Shown: positions 41,508 to 51,630, numbered from the stretch's first letter. The stretch is 64,000 bases of DNA from JBAZWE01 sp041660545 (GCA_041660545.1 JBAZWE010000002.1:1-64000); one strand, 5' to 3'. The notes: generated by a model not told the origin, from the letters alone. A program made the numbers and translations.

Positions 41508-43661
41508 TCAGGAGGCTTTTTTCCTTTTCCTGACGGTCTTCGTGGCCGAAACGGCCTTTTTGACTTTGGCGGATGGCGCCGCTTCGGCCTCCGCGGCCTT
41601 TGCCGCTTTACGCTCCGCGGCCTTTTTCTTGTATTCATCCTTGGTCGGGCAGTCGGGATCGATGCACAGCTCCCAGGGACGCCGTCCACGGGTGATGATC
41701 TTGACCTTGGGCGTATTGCACGAAGGACATTCCACGTGCATGGGGATGAGCCTTCCCATCTGCGGCAGCGGATATGTGCTGTCGCAATCCGGGTAGCCGT
41801 CGCAACCGATAAAACGCTTCTTGGTCTTCTTGGAGCGGATGATCTTCAGCGGCTTGCCACACTTGGAGCAGGTGCCGACGACCTTGTCCTCCTGGATGCC
41901 CTTGACGATGATGCCCGCCAGCTCCTCCTTGTTTTCCTCCAGCGAGGAGTAAGCCAGGTGCAGAAGTTCGCGCGAACGCTTGACCACGTCTTCCTTGGTC
42001 ATCGCTTCCTCGGCGATTGAGTTCATCTCCTCTTCCAGCTCGGCGGTCATCTGTGGTTTGGTGATGCGGTCGGCGTAAGTGTTGAGCGCCTCCACCATGC
42101 CGATACCCGTCTCGGTGGGCTCCACCGGCGTGTTCTTGATGTAGCCACGGTCGTACAGGTTCTGGATGATGCTGTGGCGCGTGGCCTTGGTGCCCAGACC
42201 GTTCTGCTCCATCAGCTCGATCAGCCGGCCCTGGCCGTAGCGGCCCGGTGGCTGGGTCTCTTTCTGCTCGTCGTAGACTTTCATGACCTTGACCTCTTCG
42301 CCCTCGTCAAGACGCGGCACTTCGCTGTCCTTGCTGCGGCCGTAGGGGTAATAGGCGAGCCATCCTTCATCGACGATGCGGGAACCCTTGACCACGAATG
42401 GCTCTTCGCCGATCGAGATGTCCACGCGGTTGCTCTCGGAGACCGCATGGTCGCCCAGGGTCGCCAGAAAACGCCTCGCCACCAGGAACCAGATTTTCCA
42501 GTGAGCGTCGTCGAGCTTGTCGCCGGGTCCGGGGACTCCCACCGGATAGATGGGCGGATGGTCGGTCGTCTGCTTCTTGCCCCGTGTGGGTTTGAGTTCA
42601 TCGCGGGCCAGCAAAGCGCTTGCGTGCTCGCCCAGCTCTGTGCTGTTCTTCAACTCGGTAAGCAGCTCCCTTAAGTCCAGAGAGGCCGGATATACAGTAT
42701 TGTCCGTACGCGGATAGCTGATAAAACCACCCAGGTACAGGTCCTCAGCCAGACGTATGGAGCGGGCCGCTGAATAACCCAGAGACGTTGCAGCCTTGGT
42801 GTAGGCGGTGGTATTAAACGGCGCCGGCGGCTGCAGCTTCTTGCTGGTCGACTTGACGCTGGTAACGGTGCCGGCTGAAGCGGCGCCGGAATTCTTGAGC
42901 GCCGCGTCCGCCTCGGTCTTGTCGAGAAAGCGGTCGGTCTTGTGCTGGCAGGTGAATGCTCCCTGTGACGAATCGATGTCCGCAAATATCTGCCAGTAAG
43001 GTACGGGGATGAAGGCGCGCCGCTCCAGCTCACGCCCGGCGATCAGGGCCAGCGTCGGGCTCTGCACCCTTCCCACGGAAAGAAACTGGTTGCCCAGCCT
43101 CGATGTGGCCAGGGAAATGAACCGCGTCAGCGTGGCGCCCCATATAAGGTCTATATCCTGCCGCGCTTCGCCGGACTTGGCCAGGGGTATGGAAAGATCG
43201 GTCGGATTGGCGAACGCCTCAGTGATTTCTTCGTTTGTCAGCGCGGAAAAGCGTGCGCGCCTGACGCCCTTCTCAAGCCTGGCGTTGGCCTCGATGATCT
43301 GCTCCAGCGCTTCCAGGCCGATAAGCTCGCCTTCGCGATCGTAATCGGTCGCGATAATGACCTGGTCTGCGTCCTTCGCCACTTTTTTCAACGCGTTGAC
43401 GACCGATTTGGCCGACGGCGCCTTGATCAGTCTGGCGTCTATCAGTTCGCGTGGCTCGACCTTGCGCCAGTCGGAATATTCTTCGGGGTACTCCAGCTGC
43501 ATGATGTGGCCTTTCAGCCCGATGCAGGTATATTCTTCTGAATCGTTGGTGAAAGTGTAGATGGGGACTTTGTAATAAGCACCGGCCTTGGCCTTGCCGC
43601 CGCTTAAGATGCCGGAGATTTTTTTCGCTGCTGTGTCTTTTTCGGTAACTATGAGTTTCAA
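41508..43661 (-). CDS. topA: DNA topoisomerase I of archaeal type
   Basis: A type IA topoisomerase of 717 residues. The Toprim start is LKLIVTEKDTAAKKI, as in archaeal TopA, not the IVESPAKAK pattern of bacterial enzymes. ATDYDREGELIG is the metal-binding motif, SVGRVQSPTLALI precedes the gate domain, and the catalytic Tyr is in GGFISYPRTDNTVYP. The C-terminus has two zinc modules (CSKCGKPLK with CDGYPDC; CPSCNT with CIDPDC) and a Lys/Ala-rich basic tail. Start taken at a TTG, nine codons after the first ATG, since LKLIVTEK is the natural beginning. Confidence 0.92.
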   Translation of the reverse strand: MKLIVTEKDTAAKKISGILSGGKAKAGAYYKVPIYTFTNDSEEYTCIGLKGHIMQLEYPEEYSDWRKVEPRELIDARLIKAPSAKSVVNALKKVAKDADQVIIATDYDREGELIGLEALEQIIEANARLEKGVRRARFSALTNEEITEAFANPTDLSIPLAKSGEARQDIDLIWGATLTRFISLATSRLGNQFLSVGRVQSPTLALIAGRELERRAFIPVPYWQIFADIDSSQGAFTCQHKTDRFLDKTEADAALKNSGAASAGTVTSVKSTSKKLQPPAPFNTTAYTKAATSLGYSAARSIRLAEDLYLGGFISYPRTDNTVYPASLDLRELLTELKNSTELGEHASALLARDELKPTRGKKQTTDHPPIYPVGVPGPGDKLDDAHWKIWFLVARRFLATLGDHAVSESNRVDISIGEEPFVVKGSRIVDEGWLAYYPYGRSKDSEVPRLDEGEEVKVMKVYDEQKETQPPGRYGQGRLIELMEQNGLGTKATRHSIIQNLYDRGYIKNTPVEPTETGIGMVEALNTYADRITKPQMTAELEEEMNSIAEEAMTKEDVVKRSRELLHLAYSSLEENKEELAGIIVKGIQEDKVVGTCSKCGKPLKIIRSKKTKKRFIGCDGYPDCDSTYPLPQMGRLIPMHVECPSCNTPKVKIITRGRRPWELCIDPDCPTKDEYKKKAAERKAAKAAEAEAAPSAKVKKAVSATKTVRKRKKAS

Positions 43662-43885
43662 GATTGTCCTTCTATCGATTCCAGGCAAGGATGGTTTATA
43701 GCATATTGCGGTGGGAGATGTCGATTCTGCATGGCCGTTTCCAGCCCGGATTTAACTTAAACGGCCCTTCATCCACCGCTCGGACGATATCACAATCGGC
43801 CGCGAACTCTCCTACTTTACCCCAAATCAGGGAATCCATGCTGCAAGGATGCCTGCCGGAAGCCGGATGTCAGCACAGGATGTGC
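43662..43885. other. Intergenic region
   Basis: Roughly 220 bases upstream of topA and downstream of the TPR gene. I see no gene, hairpin or riboswitch here. Confidence 0.35.
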
Positions 43886-44542
43886 TTAGGGCGCCGGGGT
43901 AACAGGTATCGACGTGCCGGGGCTGCCCGCGGTTGTGTTGGTCTGAGGCGTTACCGCCGGCAGAGCGGATAGCTTGGCGATCTCATCCTTGATCAGTGGT
44001 GCGTTGGTATCGTTCGGGCTCAACTCAAGAAAGCGGCTCCATGCAAGGATTGCGGTCTGGTTCTGACCGGCCGCTTTGGCCGCCTGGCCCAGCATGAAGA
44101 ATGCATACGTGTTGGTCGGCGCAGCCTGAGTCGCCTGGCTCAAGGCCTTGACGGCGGCCTCGTTGTCGCCTTTCTTCATCTCTGTTCTGCCCAGCAACAG
44201 CATTGCGTCGACGCTCTGAGGCGAGACCACGAGATACATGTTGTAATAAACGATGGCGTCATCGTAACGCGCAACATCATCGGCTGCGTATAGGTTGGCC
44301 AGTGCCAGCATTGAGTCCTTGTCCTGGGGATTCTGGCTTATCTGATCCTTGAAAAAGGCTTCGCGGTCCTCAAAGGAGCTTGAAGAATTGATGGCAGAGG
44401 GTGAGCTTTTCGTGCAACCCGAAAAGATGTTTCCCGTCTTGGAGCCAACGCCGAGCAACACGGTGCCGAACGCAAAGGTGATCGCCAGAATTATGGCAAA
44501 CCAGCGCGTCAAGCGATTGATTCTTTTCCTGTCCATCAACAT
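43886..44542 (-). CDS. Membrane-anchored TPR protein
   Basis: A 218-residue protein with a basic cytoplasmic N-terminus, one membrane helix (about 14-32), a Ser/Asn-rich linker and about three tetratricopeptide repeats (DAMLLLGRTEMKKGDNEAA; AYFFMLGQAAKAAGQ-type), then a Thr/Pro-rich tail. The TPR part would be outside the cytoplasm. No partner is evident; it may scaffold an envelope complex. Confidence 0.75.
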   Translation of the reverse strand: MLMDRKRINRLTRWFAIILAITFAFGTVLLGVGSKTGNIFSGCTKSSPSAINSSSSFEDREAFFKDQISQNPQDKDSMLALANLYAADDVARYDDAIVYYNMYLVVSPQSVDAMLLLGRTEMKKGDNEAAVKALSQATQAAPTNTYAFFMLGQAAKAAGQNQTAILAWSRFLELSPNDTNAPLIKDEIAKLSALPAVTPQTNTTAGSPGTSIPVTPAP

Positions 44543-44649
44543 AAGCGGACTCTCAGTCTTGTGGATAAACCCGGAACATTATAGCGGAAGCTTGGCTGAC
44601 AGTGGTAGAAATGCATCGCCGGCCTTTTTTATAGCAACACCGGTAATGA

Positions 44650-44795
44650 TTATTCAATAGCGTAAATGCTTCCGTCACCGCCGGTAAAATATACTACTCC
44701 GGCCGATATCACGGGAGCTGGTAGAAAATCATGACAAACACGGTAGTTGTAAATTTTCGACGCCGAAAACCAGAATGAGCTGGCATTTATCCGCT
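44650..44795 (-). pseudogene. C-terminal remnant of a PQQ-like beta-propeller protein
   Basis: A frame without its own start ends LPAPVISAGVVYFTGGDGSIYAIE, the typical last blade of PQQ-like beta-propeller repeats. Upstream the frame runs into the DEAD-box terminator, so only the tail of the gene is left. The rest of 44543-44650 shows nothing recognisable. Confidence 0.45.
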
Positions 44796-44801
44796 TTTCG
44801 T

Positions 44802-44828
44802 AAAAAAGAAGGGCCCCGAAGGGCCCCT
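44802..44828 (-). terminator. Intrinsic terminator of the DEAD-box helicase gene
   Basis: On the minus strand GGGCCC, a TTCG loop and GGGCCC are followed by TTCTTTTTTA, about 25 bases after the helicase stop. Confidence 0.9.
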
Positions 44829-44854
44829 CGTAACGTTCATATATGCTGGCTTTT

Positions 44855-46099
44855 TTAGCGGGCGCCGGCCATGCTGCGGGTCGGACGTCTGCGCGGACGC
44901 CGACGCTTGCCGGAGAGCGCGCCGCCGTTATAAGCGAGCTTGCGCACCTTTTTTGCCTCCCGGTCGGGATCGGGGACCACGCGGTAATCGTAGTCAAAAC
45001 CCTCGACGTCCTCGCAAGGCAGTGTGGTGCCGATAAGCCCCTCGATCTCGCGCAGGGATGAAGTCTCCTCCGCCGACAGAAAGCTCAGAGCCGTGCCGTC
45101 GTTTCCGGCGCGCGCCGTGCGGCCGATGCGGTGGACATAGTCTTCAGCCTTGTTGGGCAGATCGAAATTGATGACATGTGAGATATTGTCAACATCGATG
45201 CCCCGGGCTACGATATCAGTTGCCACGAGAACACGGTACTTCCCGCTTTTAAAGCCGTCGAGCGCCTGCTGACGCTGACCCTGGCTGCGGTTTGAATGGA
45301 TGGCCACTCCCTTGATGCCCTTGCGGGAAAGGGTGCGGCAGACACGGTCGGCGCGGTGTTTGGTGCGCGTGAAGACGAGAACCCTGTCTAAGTCCCGCTC
45401 CTTTAGCAGCTGCACAAGCAGGTCTCCCTTTTGTGTGCTGCCGACCGGATATACCGCCTGCTCGATCGCCTCGATCGGTGTTGCGCTCGGACTGACCTCG
45501 ATACGCATGGGATTGTTCAGTGTCGTGCCCAGAACGCCAAGCACCTTGTGAGACATCGTAGCCGAGAAGAGCAGGTTCTGGCGCTTCTCGGGACAAAGAT
45601 TGATGATGCGCTTTACATCGGGCAGGAAGCCCATGTCGAGCATGCGATCCGCCTCATCCAGAACAAGGATCTCGACGCCGCTTAAATCGACATCGCCCCG
45701 GCGCTGGATATCCAGCAGCCTTCCCGGCGTAGCGATCAGCAGGTCGATTCCCCGGCGGATCTTGTCCGCCTGCGGCTGATATCCGACACCGCCATATACG
45801 GCGGTTACTTTCTGCCCGGTGAAACGGGTACAGGAACGAGCCACATCCTCGATTTGCCCGGCCAACTCGCGTGTCGGTGTCACGACCAATGCCTTGACGC
45901 CGCGGCCCTTGCTCATCTTCTGAAGGATCGGCAGGATGAAAGCTGCTGTCTTGCCGGTGCCCGTCTGGGCACAGCCGACGATGTCGCGGCCTTCGAGTAC
46001 CTTGGGGATAGCTTCCTTCTGGATGGGGGTGGGCTCGGTATAGCCCATAGCTTTGACGCCCTTGAGCAGGCGCTCTTCCAAACCTAGATTTTCAAACAA
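44855..46099 (-). CDS. DEAD-box ATP-dependent RNA helicase
   Basis: A 414-residue helicase of the RhlE/CshA kind. Q-motif FENLGLEERLLKG with PTPIQKEAIP, Walker A AQTGTGKT, PTRELAGQ, TPGRLLD, the DEAD box in LVLDEADRML, SATM, and HRIGRTARAG. A basic tail (KRRRPRRRPTR) would bind RNA. I chose the TTG at 46099, eight bases after AAAAGGAG; the longer ATG frame would add an unrelated leader. Single gene with its own terminator. Confidence 0.93.
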   Translation of the reverse strand: MFENLGLEERLLKGVKAMGYTEPTPIQKEAIPKVLEGRDIVGCAQTGTGKTAAFILPILQKMSKGRGVKALVVTPTRELAGQIEDVARSCTRFTGQKVTAVYGGVGYQPQADKIRRGIDLLIATPGRLLDIQRRGDVDLSGVEILVLDEADRMLDMGFLPDVKRIINLCPEKRQNLLFSATMSHKVLGVLGTTLNNPMRIEVSPSATPIEAIEQAVYPVGSTQKGDLLVQLLKERDLDRVLVFTRTKHRADRVCRTLSRKGIKGVAIHSNRSQGQRQQALDGFKSGKYRVLVATDIVARGIDVDNISHVINFDLPNKAEDYVHRIGRTARAGNDGTALSFLSAEETSSLREIEGLIGTTLPCEDVEGFDYDYRVVPDPDREAKKVRKLAYNGGALSGKRRRPRRRPTRSMAGAR

Positions 46100-46286
46100 A
46101 ATAAAAACTCCTTTTCTGTGCGCCATTATGGATCGCACTGCATGTTGCAGACGCAGTTGGTCCATAAGGTTTCAGAAAAGGAACAAGAGGGACAACCGAG
46201 TCTTCCGTTGATGTACTTGATGCATTATACGGTAATTGGGGGCTTAGGGCCAAGTTGGGTGTTGAGGAAGCGTTGATTTAGGCTTC

Positions 46287-47684
46287 CTACCGCCAGAGTT
46301 TCTCCTTAACCTCGAACGCCCTGGTGGTGGCTTCAGCTTCATCCATAGTCAATAGTATTTTCTTGTCGTAGAGCGTCCGGCCCGCGACCATCGTAAAGAA
46401 AACGTCTTCCTGGTTGGCTCCATAGACGAGCGCCGAGTAGGCGTCGTGGATCGGTGTGAAATGGCTGTATTCCATATCGACCGCGATCAAATCCGCCTGC
46501 TTGCCAGGCTCCAGGGAGCCGATCCGGTCTTCCATTCCCATGACTCTGGCGCCGCCGAGGGTCGCCATCTGCACACACTCTTCAGCACTGAGCACACCGG
46601 CGTCGCCCTGCATGCCGCGGTGAAGAAAGATGGCGGTACGCATCTCGCCGAACATATCCATGATGTTACTGCTTGCCGGACTGTCGGTGCCAAAACCGAC
46701 CCTGATGCCAGCTTCGAGGAATGCGGGCAGCGGCGCAATGCCACAACCGAGCTTGGCGTTGCTCTTGGGGCAATGAGCGATGGCCACATCGTGCTTGGCC
46801 AGTATCTCGATGGCGGCCTGGCTTACGTGCACGCAGTGCACAGCCATGAACTCCGGGCCGTATACGTTCCACTGTTGCAGATACTTCACCGGCGTGACGC
46901 CGAAAGGCTCGCGGCTGATGTTGTCCCATCCGACTTTTTCCCGCAGGTCCAGTGCCAGGACTCCGGTGCCGGATCGGATATAGACCGACTCATCCTTGCT
47001 CTCCGCCAGATGCGTGGCGACCTTCATGCCGCGCTCGCGGGCAAATTTGCTGATCGCCTGATACAGATTGGCGCTCACCGTATAGGTCGCGTGTGGAAAG
47101 ACTCCTATCTCCCGAAGCTCGTCAGCCTGCTCGCTGAGTTCGTCGATAGTGTCAGTGAGTCTGGCCATGGTCTCTGATATGACGGCGTCATCGATACCGA
47201 AAGCTTCCTGATATACACGGGCCCTGAGTCCTGCCTCTTTTATGGCAGGCAGACTCATACCGGAATACATCGAGTCGCCTACGGTGGTAATGCCGGACGC
47301 GACACACTCCGATGCCCCCAGCCGGGCGCTAACGGAATAGTCGGCGACGGAAAGCATCCCCTTGTGATCGAGAAAGCTGAGCATCCAGGGACCGAAATTC
47401 ATGTTATCAAGCAGGCCGCGAAAGACCGCATATTCCATGTGGCTGTGGCAGTTCACAAAACCCGGCAGGAGGATGGCGTGATGAAACTTTGTAATCTCGG
47501 CGCCGGGGTATGCGGCTATGACCTCTTCGGCCGGGCCGACCGCCAGGATTTTATCGTCAAGAACAGCTACCGCACCCTTGTGTATGGGCTCCTTGATGAT
47601 TGGCATAACCCAGGAAGCCCTGTAAATCCTTATTTTTCCATTCACTGTAGTGCCGTTCTGTGCCGCCTCGGCGTTATCAGTCAT
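46287..47684 (-). CDS. Amidohydrolase, probable 5-methylthioadenosine/S-adenosylhomocysteine deaminase type
   Basis: A 465-residue metal-dependent hydrolase of the ATZ/TRZ family. Metal ligands: GFVNCHSHMEY, HLAES, HCVH and FGTDSPASSN with the catalytic Asp; LEPGKQADLI closes the composite beta domain. The same family holds MTA/SAH deaminases and other aminohydrolases such as guanine deaminase and chlorohydrolases; the GTDSPASSN form fits the MtaD group best, but the substrate is inferred. Start with AAGGAG about ten bases before ATG. Confidence 0.8.
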   Translation of the reverse strand: MTDNAEAAQNGTTVNGKIRIYRASWVMPIIKEPIHKGAVAVLDDKILAVGPAEEVIAAYPGAEITKFHHAILLPGFVNCHSHMEYAVFRGLLDNMNFGPWMLSFLDHKGMLSVADYSVSARLGASECVASGITTVGDSMYSGMSLPAIKEAGLRARVYQEAFGIDDAVISETMARLTDTIDELSEQADELREIGVFPHATYTVSANLYQAISKFARERGMKVATHLAESKDESVYIRSGTGVLALDLREKVGWDNISREPFGVTPVKYLQQWNVYGPEFMAVHCVHVSQAAIEILAKHDVAIAHCPKSNAKLGCGIAPLPAFLEAGIRVGFGTDSPASSNIMDMFGEMRTAIFLHRGMQGDAGVLSAEECVQMATLGGARVMGMEDRIGSLEPGKQADLIAVDMEYSHFTPIHDAYSALVYGANQEDVFFTMVAGRTLYDKKILLTMDEAEATTRAFEVKEKLWR

Positions 47685-47905
47685 ACTGCCCTGTCTCCTT
47701 TGGCTTTGGACCCCTGGATAAACTCCGGACTGGGTCTTCCGCGATTGCATTAGTATAAAAGACCGGCCGCCCAGAGCAAAACATACCCGCGGGTAGCCGC
47801 CTTGAGCATTACGTTGTCTTTCTATAAGATATTGCGGCTACAAAGAATATCCTTCCCGGCCGGCCGTACCGGCCGTCAAGCCGCCTGGCAGATCGGACCG
47901 AGGCG
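47685..47905. promoter_or_regulatory. Divergent intergenic region with possible promoter
   Basis: A TTGAGC (about 47803) and TAAGAT (about 47826) with 17 bases between could serve the membrane glycosyltransferase gene on the plus strand. The CCGGCCGG-rich stretch at 47856-47877 can form a hairpin upstream of its start. Confidence 0.4.
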
Positions 47906-49639
47906 ATGAGATACTCGACAAAAGCCCGTCTTAAAATCAAAAAGTTCTGGAGCCAGGGCAGCGCCCACCAGTTGCCGGTTTTGGCGACCGTCGGGGCTAT
48001 GTCCGTGTTAGCCTATTTCCTTTTCGCCATCATGCCCTTTTTTATTCCCGGCACGGATGACACCCACTTTCCCCCTTACCTGGCACTGCCCCAGGGCGGT
48101 TTTGATCTCTCACGATATTACCTTCTATATATATTCATTTGCCTTAACGCCCTGATGCTCTTCGGCCTTTACCTGCTGGCCCTGAAGGCCGTCGGAGCCC
48201 ACGTGCGTGAAGAAGACGAGCATCTTTCACGCCCTGGCGCCAAAAAAGACCTTGTCGCGTATTGCATTTTCGGGTTCGCGGTCGCTTTCCATATCATCAT
48301 GTTCTTTACTCCTTTTCTCTTGTCCACCGATCTGTTCGACTACATCCGCCATGGCCGCATCCTGACCGTCTACGGGGAGAACCCGCTGGTGATCCCCGCG
48401 ACATACTTTCCCGACGACCCGTTCTTCGGGCTTGGCGGCTGGGTCGGGACCGGCTCGGTCTATGGACCGATACATGTTTATCTGACCGCGGCGCTCGCGC
48501 GTCTGGCCGGTAATGGCATCATCGCCAATTTCCTCCTGTTCAAAGGTTTCTTCATCAGTATCAACCTGGTCAATCTCGTCCTCATATGGAAAATAGCCGC
48601 CCGTCTCAAGCCCGGGCTCGAGAAGAAAGCGCTGTTGTTTTATGGATGGAACCCGTTTGTGCTGACGTTTGTTGTGGCCAACGCGCACAATGACATCCTC
48701 ATGCTGTCGCTGGTGCTGGCGGGCATCCTCTGTTATCTGGATCGCCGCTATCTGATAGGTGTGCTCTGCCTTACACTGGCCACGCTGGTCAAGTTCATCA
48801 CCCTGCCCATCCTGCTGGTCTATGTAGCGCTTTTGATACGCAAACAGCCCGGGCTCTGGAAAAAACTGGGCATCGGGGCAAGCTCGTTTGCAATTGCCGG
48901 CGTGGTGACGGTTGTCAGTTATCTGCCTTTGTGGGCAGGAAAAGATACCTTCAATTATCTGACCACCGTGGGCCAAAAAACGAATTTTACCCTGGCATCG
49001 ATCATAAGAGACATGGCAGCGGATCACTTACAGCTCTCGCTGTCCAATACGGTGGTGCAGTTGTCATTGGGCGCTATCCTGGCTGCATATCTCCTCTGGC
49101 AGATAATCGGGATCAAGGATACGGCGGGATTGCTTTCGGCCTCGGCCGGACTAGCATTTCTCACGCCACTTGCGCTATTCTGGTTCCAGCCCTGGTACTT
49201 GACCCTGGCTCTGGGCCTTGTGGCGCTCAGGCCCTGGCGCCTGATGTACATAGCCTGTCTGGCCTTTTCCTTCAGCGTCATGTTCTTCGACAGTTTCTGG
49301 TGGCACGCGCCGGTGGACATGTCTATACAGAAGCCGTTACGGGTGCTGGTTGTCTTCGGACCGCCGATGTTGCTTTTGCTCGTTCTCAAGGCGCGGGAAA
49401 CAGTTCCGGGTGTCTGGAAGAAAACAGTTGCCTGGTCGCTTGAGGGAGCGGGGGATCCGGATAGGTCACAAGCAGCCAAAGAGGTTAAAGATCCATCTTT
49501 TTTGCGCCTGGCCGTTGAAGTGGCGGTGCTTTTTGTGGCAGCTTTAGTGCCCATGGCGGTCGTGATTTCATCATCGCCACAGCTAAGGTCCATTGCCAAC
49601 CTTGTGGCGTTAAAATTCAAACTCATCACTAACCTGTAA
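47906..49639 (+). CDS. GT-C fold membrane glycosyltransferase, mannosyltransferase-like
   Basis: A 577-residue membrane protein with about 13 helices. The first outer loop holds STDLFDYIRHGRILTVYGENP, the Asp-rich motif of GT-C enzymes that use polyprenyl-phosphate sugars, then SVYGPIHVYL and WNPFVLTFVVANAHND. This resembles the alpha-mannopyranosyltransferases (MptA/MptB-type) of actinobacterial lipoglycan synthesis. Its stop overlaps the start of the MctB-like gene by one base. Confidence 0.75.
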   Translation: MRYSTKARLKIKKFWSQGSAHQLPVLATVGAMSVLAYFLFAIMPFFIPGTDDTHFPPYLALPQGGFDLSRYYLLYIFICLNALMLFGLYLLALKAVGAHVREEDEHLSRPGAKKDLVAYCIFGFAVAFHIIMFFTPFLLSTDLFDYIRHGRILTVYGENPLVIPATYFPDDPFFGLGGWVGTGSVYGPIHVYLTAALARLAGNGIIANFLLFKGFFISINLVNLVLIWKIAARLKPGLEKKALLFYGWNPFVLTFVVANAHNDILMLSLVLAGILCYLDRRYLIGVLCLTLATLVKFITLPILLVYVALLIRKQPGLWKKLGIGASSFAIAGVVTVVSYLPLWAGKDTFNYLTTVGQKTNFTLASIIRDMAADHLQLSLSNTVVQLSLGAILAAYLLWQIIGIKDTAGLLSASAGLAFLTPLALFWFQPWYLTLALGLVALRPWRLMYIACLAFSFSVMFFDSFWWHAPVDMSIQKPLRVLVVFGPPMLLLLVLKARETVPGVWKKTVAWSLEGAGDPDRSQAAKEVKDPSFLRLAVEVAVLFVAALVPMAVVISSSPQLRSIANLVALKFKLITNL

Positions 49640-50598
49640 TGCTTACCTGGAGATATCACCTGTTGTCCCTGATGGCCATCTTCCTGGCCCTGGGTCTCGG
49701 CGTGCTGGTAGGTATCAGCATATCCGGCAACGGTGTGCTGGACGTAGGTCGCGAGGTGATAGTGGACGATATCCAGAAAGGCCTGGACAGTCTTCGTGAA
49801 GAGAACAACGCATTAAGCCGCGACCAGGCGCACAATCAGCGTTTTCAGGAAGACACGTTTCCTTTTCTGGTCGGGGGGCGACTGCAGGGGAAAAAAATAG
49901 CCCTGGTAGCCTCATCGAACACAAGTGATGAAATCCAGCGCAAACTCACATCGGCAGTTCACGGCGCCGGTGGCCAGATCGTTTCCACTACAATCTTAAA
50001 CTCACATTATGATCTGGCCGCAGCGACTGCGAAAGTCAAAACCGAACTGAAGACCGACCCCCAGTTTGCGGGTCTGGACGATTCCCATTTCACCGCCGTA
50101 GCCGGCAAGCAGTTGGCAAGGGATATCGGTAAGTCGGGTGCATCGAAGCTGATCCCGACTCTGCAAGGGTCACTGATAGATTCAACCAGCGGCCGCTACG
50201 ACATCCCGGTTGACGCGGTTGTCCTGATAACCCGCGCCGACGACAATCAGGTTTCAGCGTATGACGACCTGGAAAAAAATCTGCTGCTGAGCGTCAAGGA
50301 GCTGGGTCTGCTTGCGGTGGGCTCTGAACCTGAGGATGCCCCCCGGTCGGAGATACCGCTCTTTTTGAGCGTAGACGTCTCTTCTGTAGACAATCTTGAC
50401 AGCAGGATCGGCCAGGTCTCCCTGGTGTCTGTGCTGGCGGGAGAAAAGGGCGCCTTCGGAGTAAAACCCACCGCGGACATGCTCATTCCTATCTTGAGAA
50501 TCTCCAGGTTGCCGGCATCGGCCGCATCGGTTCCATCAAATACCACGCAGACTTCAACAACACCGGCTTCGACAGCCACGACGGCGGTATCGCCTTGA
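49639..50598 (+). CDS. MctB/DUF3186-like envelope protein
   Basis: A 319-residue protein that begins MLTWRYHLLSLMAIFLALGLG, the typical first helix of the actinobacterial MctB family, named after a mycobacterial channel-like outer membrane protein linked to copper. A coiled-coil (about 40-70) follows, and the domain IALVASSNTSDEIQRKL starts the globular part. The last 30 residues are Thr/Ser/Ala/Pro-rich. Function in this organism unknown. The TGA stop overlaps a TTG start of the next gene. Confidence 0.75.
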   Translation: MLTWRYHLLSLMAIFLALGLGVLVGISISGNGVLDVGREVIVDDIQKGLDSLREENNALSRDQAHNQRFQEDTFPFLVGGRLQGKKIALVASSNTSDEIQRKLTSAVHGAGGQIVSTTILNSHYDLAAATAKVKTELKTDPQFAGLDDSHFTAVAGKQLARDIGKSGASKLIPTLQGSLIDSTSGRYDIPVDAVVLITRADDNQVSAYDDLEKNLLLSVKELGLLAVGSEPEDAPRSEIPLFLSVDVSSVDNLDSRIGQVSLVSVLAGEKGAFGVKPTADMLIPILRISRLPASAASVPSNTTQTSTTPASTATTAVSP

Positions 50599-51539
50599 AG
50601 GCCGGCGGCCTGATGAAGCGAAAAATCAAATACGGACACCTGTGGATTCTGGCTCTTGCAGTGCTGATGGCAATGGTTTTTTTGCCAGGCTGCGGTAGCC
50701 AGGCCGACGGTTCCGAACCGCAGGCAACGGATGTTTCCACCGAAGCCGAGCCTGCCCTCTGCCATACACCCGAGCCTTCAGAGACGGGGAACAGCGCTGA
50801 TGAGAACAACAACAAGGTTTCTTTCGAGCCTTTAAGCTTTCCCGTACAGACTCCCAGCCCTGCCAGGGAGGTCAGACTTCCCATTCTTATGTTCCATCAC
50901 GTAGGCGACCCGCCAGCCGGCGCCGATGAGATCCGTCGCGGCCTTACTGTTTCCGCATCCGATTTCGAGGCCATGATGAGTTTCCTCAAGCAGGCGGACT
51001 ATAGTCCTGTTTCCGAAAAACAGCTTTTCAAGGCGCTTTTTTCGGGAGAAGCTCTGCCACCGAATCCGGTGATGCTTACCCTGGACGACGGTTATCTGGA
51101 CAACTACAGCGTCGCGGCCCCCATCCTCGAGAAGTACGGCTTCCCGGCAACCTTCTATGTGATCAGTGAAAAAGTCGGCACAGCGGAATATATGAACTGG
51201 GACCAGGTTGCCGGACTGGACTCAAAAGGAATGGACGTTGGCTCACACACGTCTACCCATGCGGATCTGACGACTCTTTCAGGTACTGAACTGAATCACG
51301 AACTCAAGGACTCGGCGGCGGCGCTTGAAGCACACCTCGGTCATCCTGTTTACTGGCTTTGCTATCCGGCCGGCAAGTACGACACCGACGTGATGCTTTA
51401 CGCGAAAGAATCGGGCTACCTGCTGGCCACTACAACCAAGGCTGGAGAAACGCAATCGAGCAGCACCCCTTGTGAGCTGCTACGATACCGGGTGAGATCG
51501 GATACCGGGGTTGAAGCGTTCAAGGAACTGGTAAAATAG
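50595..51539 (+). CDS. Polysaccharide deacetylase lipoprotein
   Basis: A 314-residue secreted protein. The signal peptide WILALAVLMAMVFLPGC ends in a lipobox with Cys33. After a disordered linker comes a NodB homology domain: MLTLDDGYLDN (catalytic Asp pair), SHTSTHADL (His metal ligands), LCYPAGKYD and the RYRV end. It would deacetylate a cell wall or surface polysaccharide outside the membrane. The TTG start overlaps the upstream stop (TTGA); an ATG 18 bases downstream is an alternative. Confidence 0.9.
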   Translation: MKAGGLMKRKIKYGHLWILALAVLMAMVFLPGCGSQADGSEPQATDVSTEAEPALCHTPEPSETGNSADENNNKVSFEPLSFPVQTPSPAREVRLPILMFHHVGDPPAGADEIRRGLTVSASDFEAMMSFLKQADYSPVSEKQLFKALFSGEALPPNPVMLTLDDGYLDNYSVAAPILEKYGFPATFYVISEKVGTAEYMNWDQVAGLDSKGMDVGSHTSTHADLTTLSGTELNHELKDSAAALEAHLGHPVYWLCYPAGKYDTDVMLYAKESGYLLATTTKAGETQSSSTPCELLRYRVRSDTGVEAFKELVK

Positions 51540-51630
51540 TCCGGATTTATTTCCGCGGCACCCGCCGCGTAGTGGAACCTTCGAGGAGTTTTAACTTAAA
51601 GCCAAACGACCGGCAGGGATGACCCGTTGG

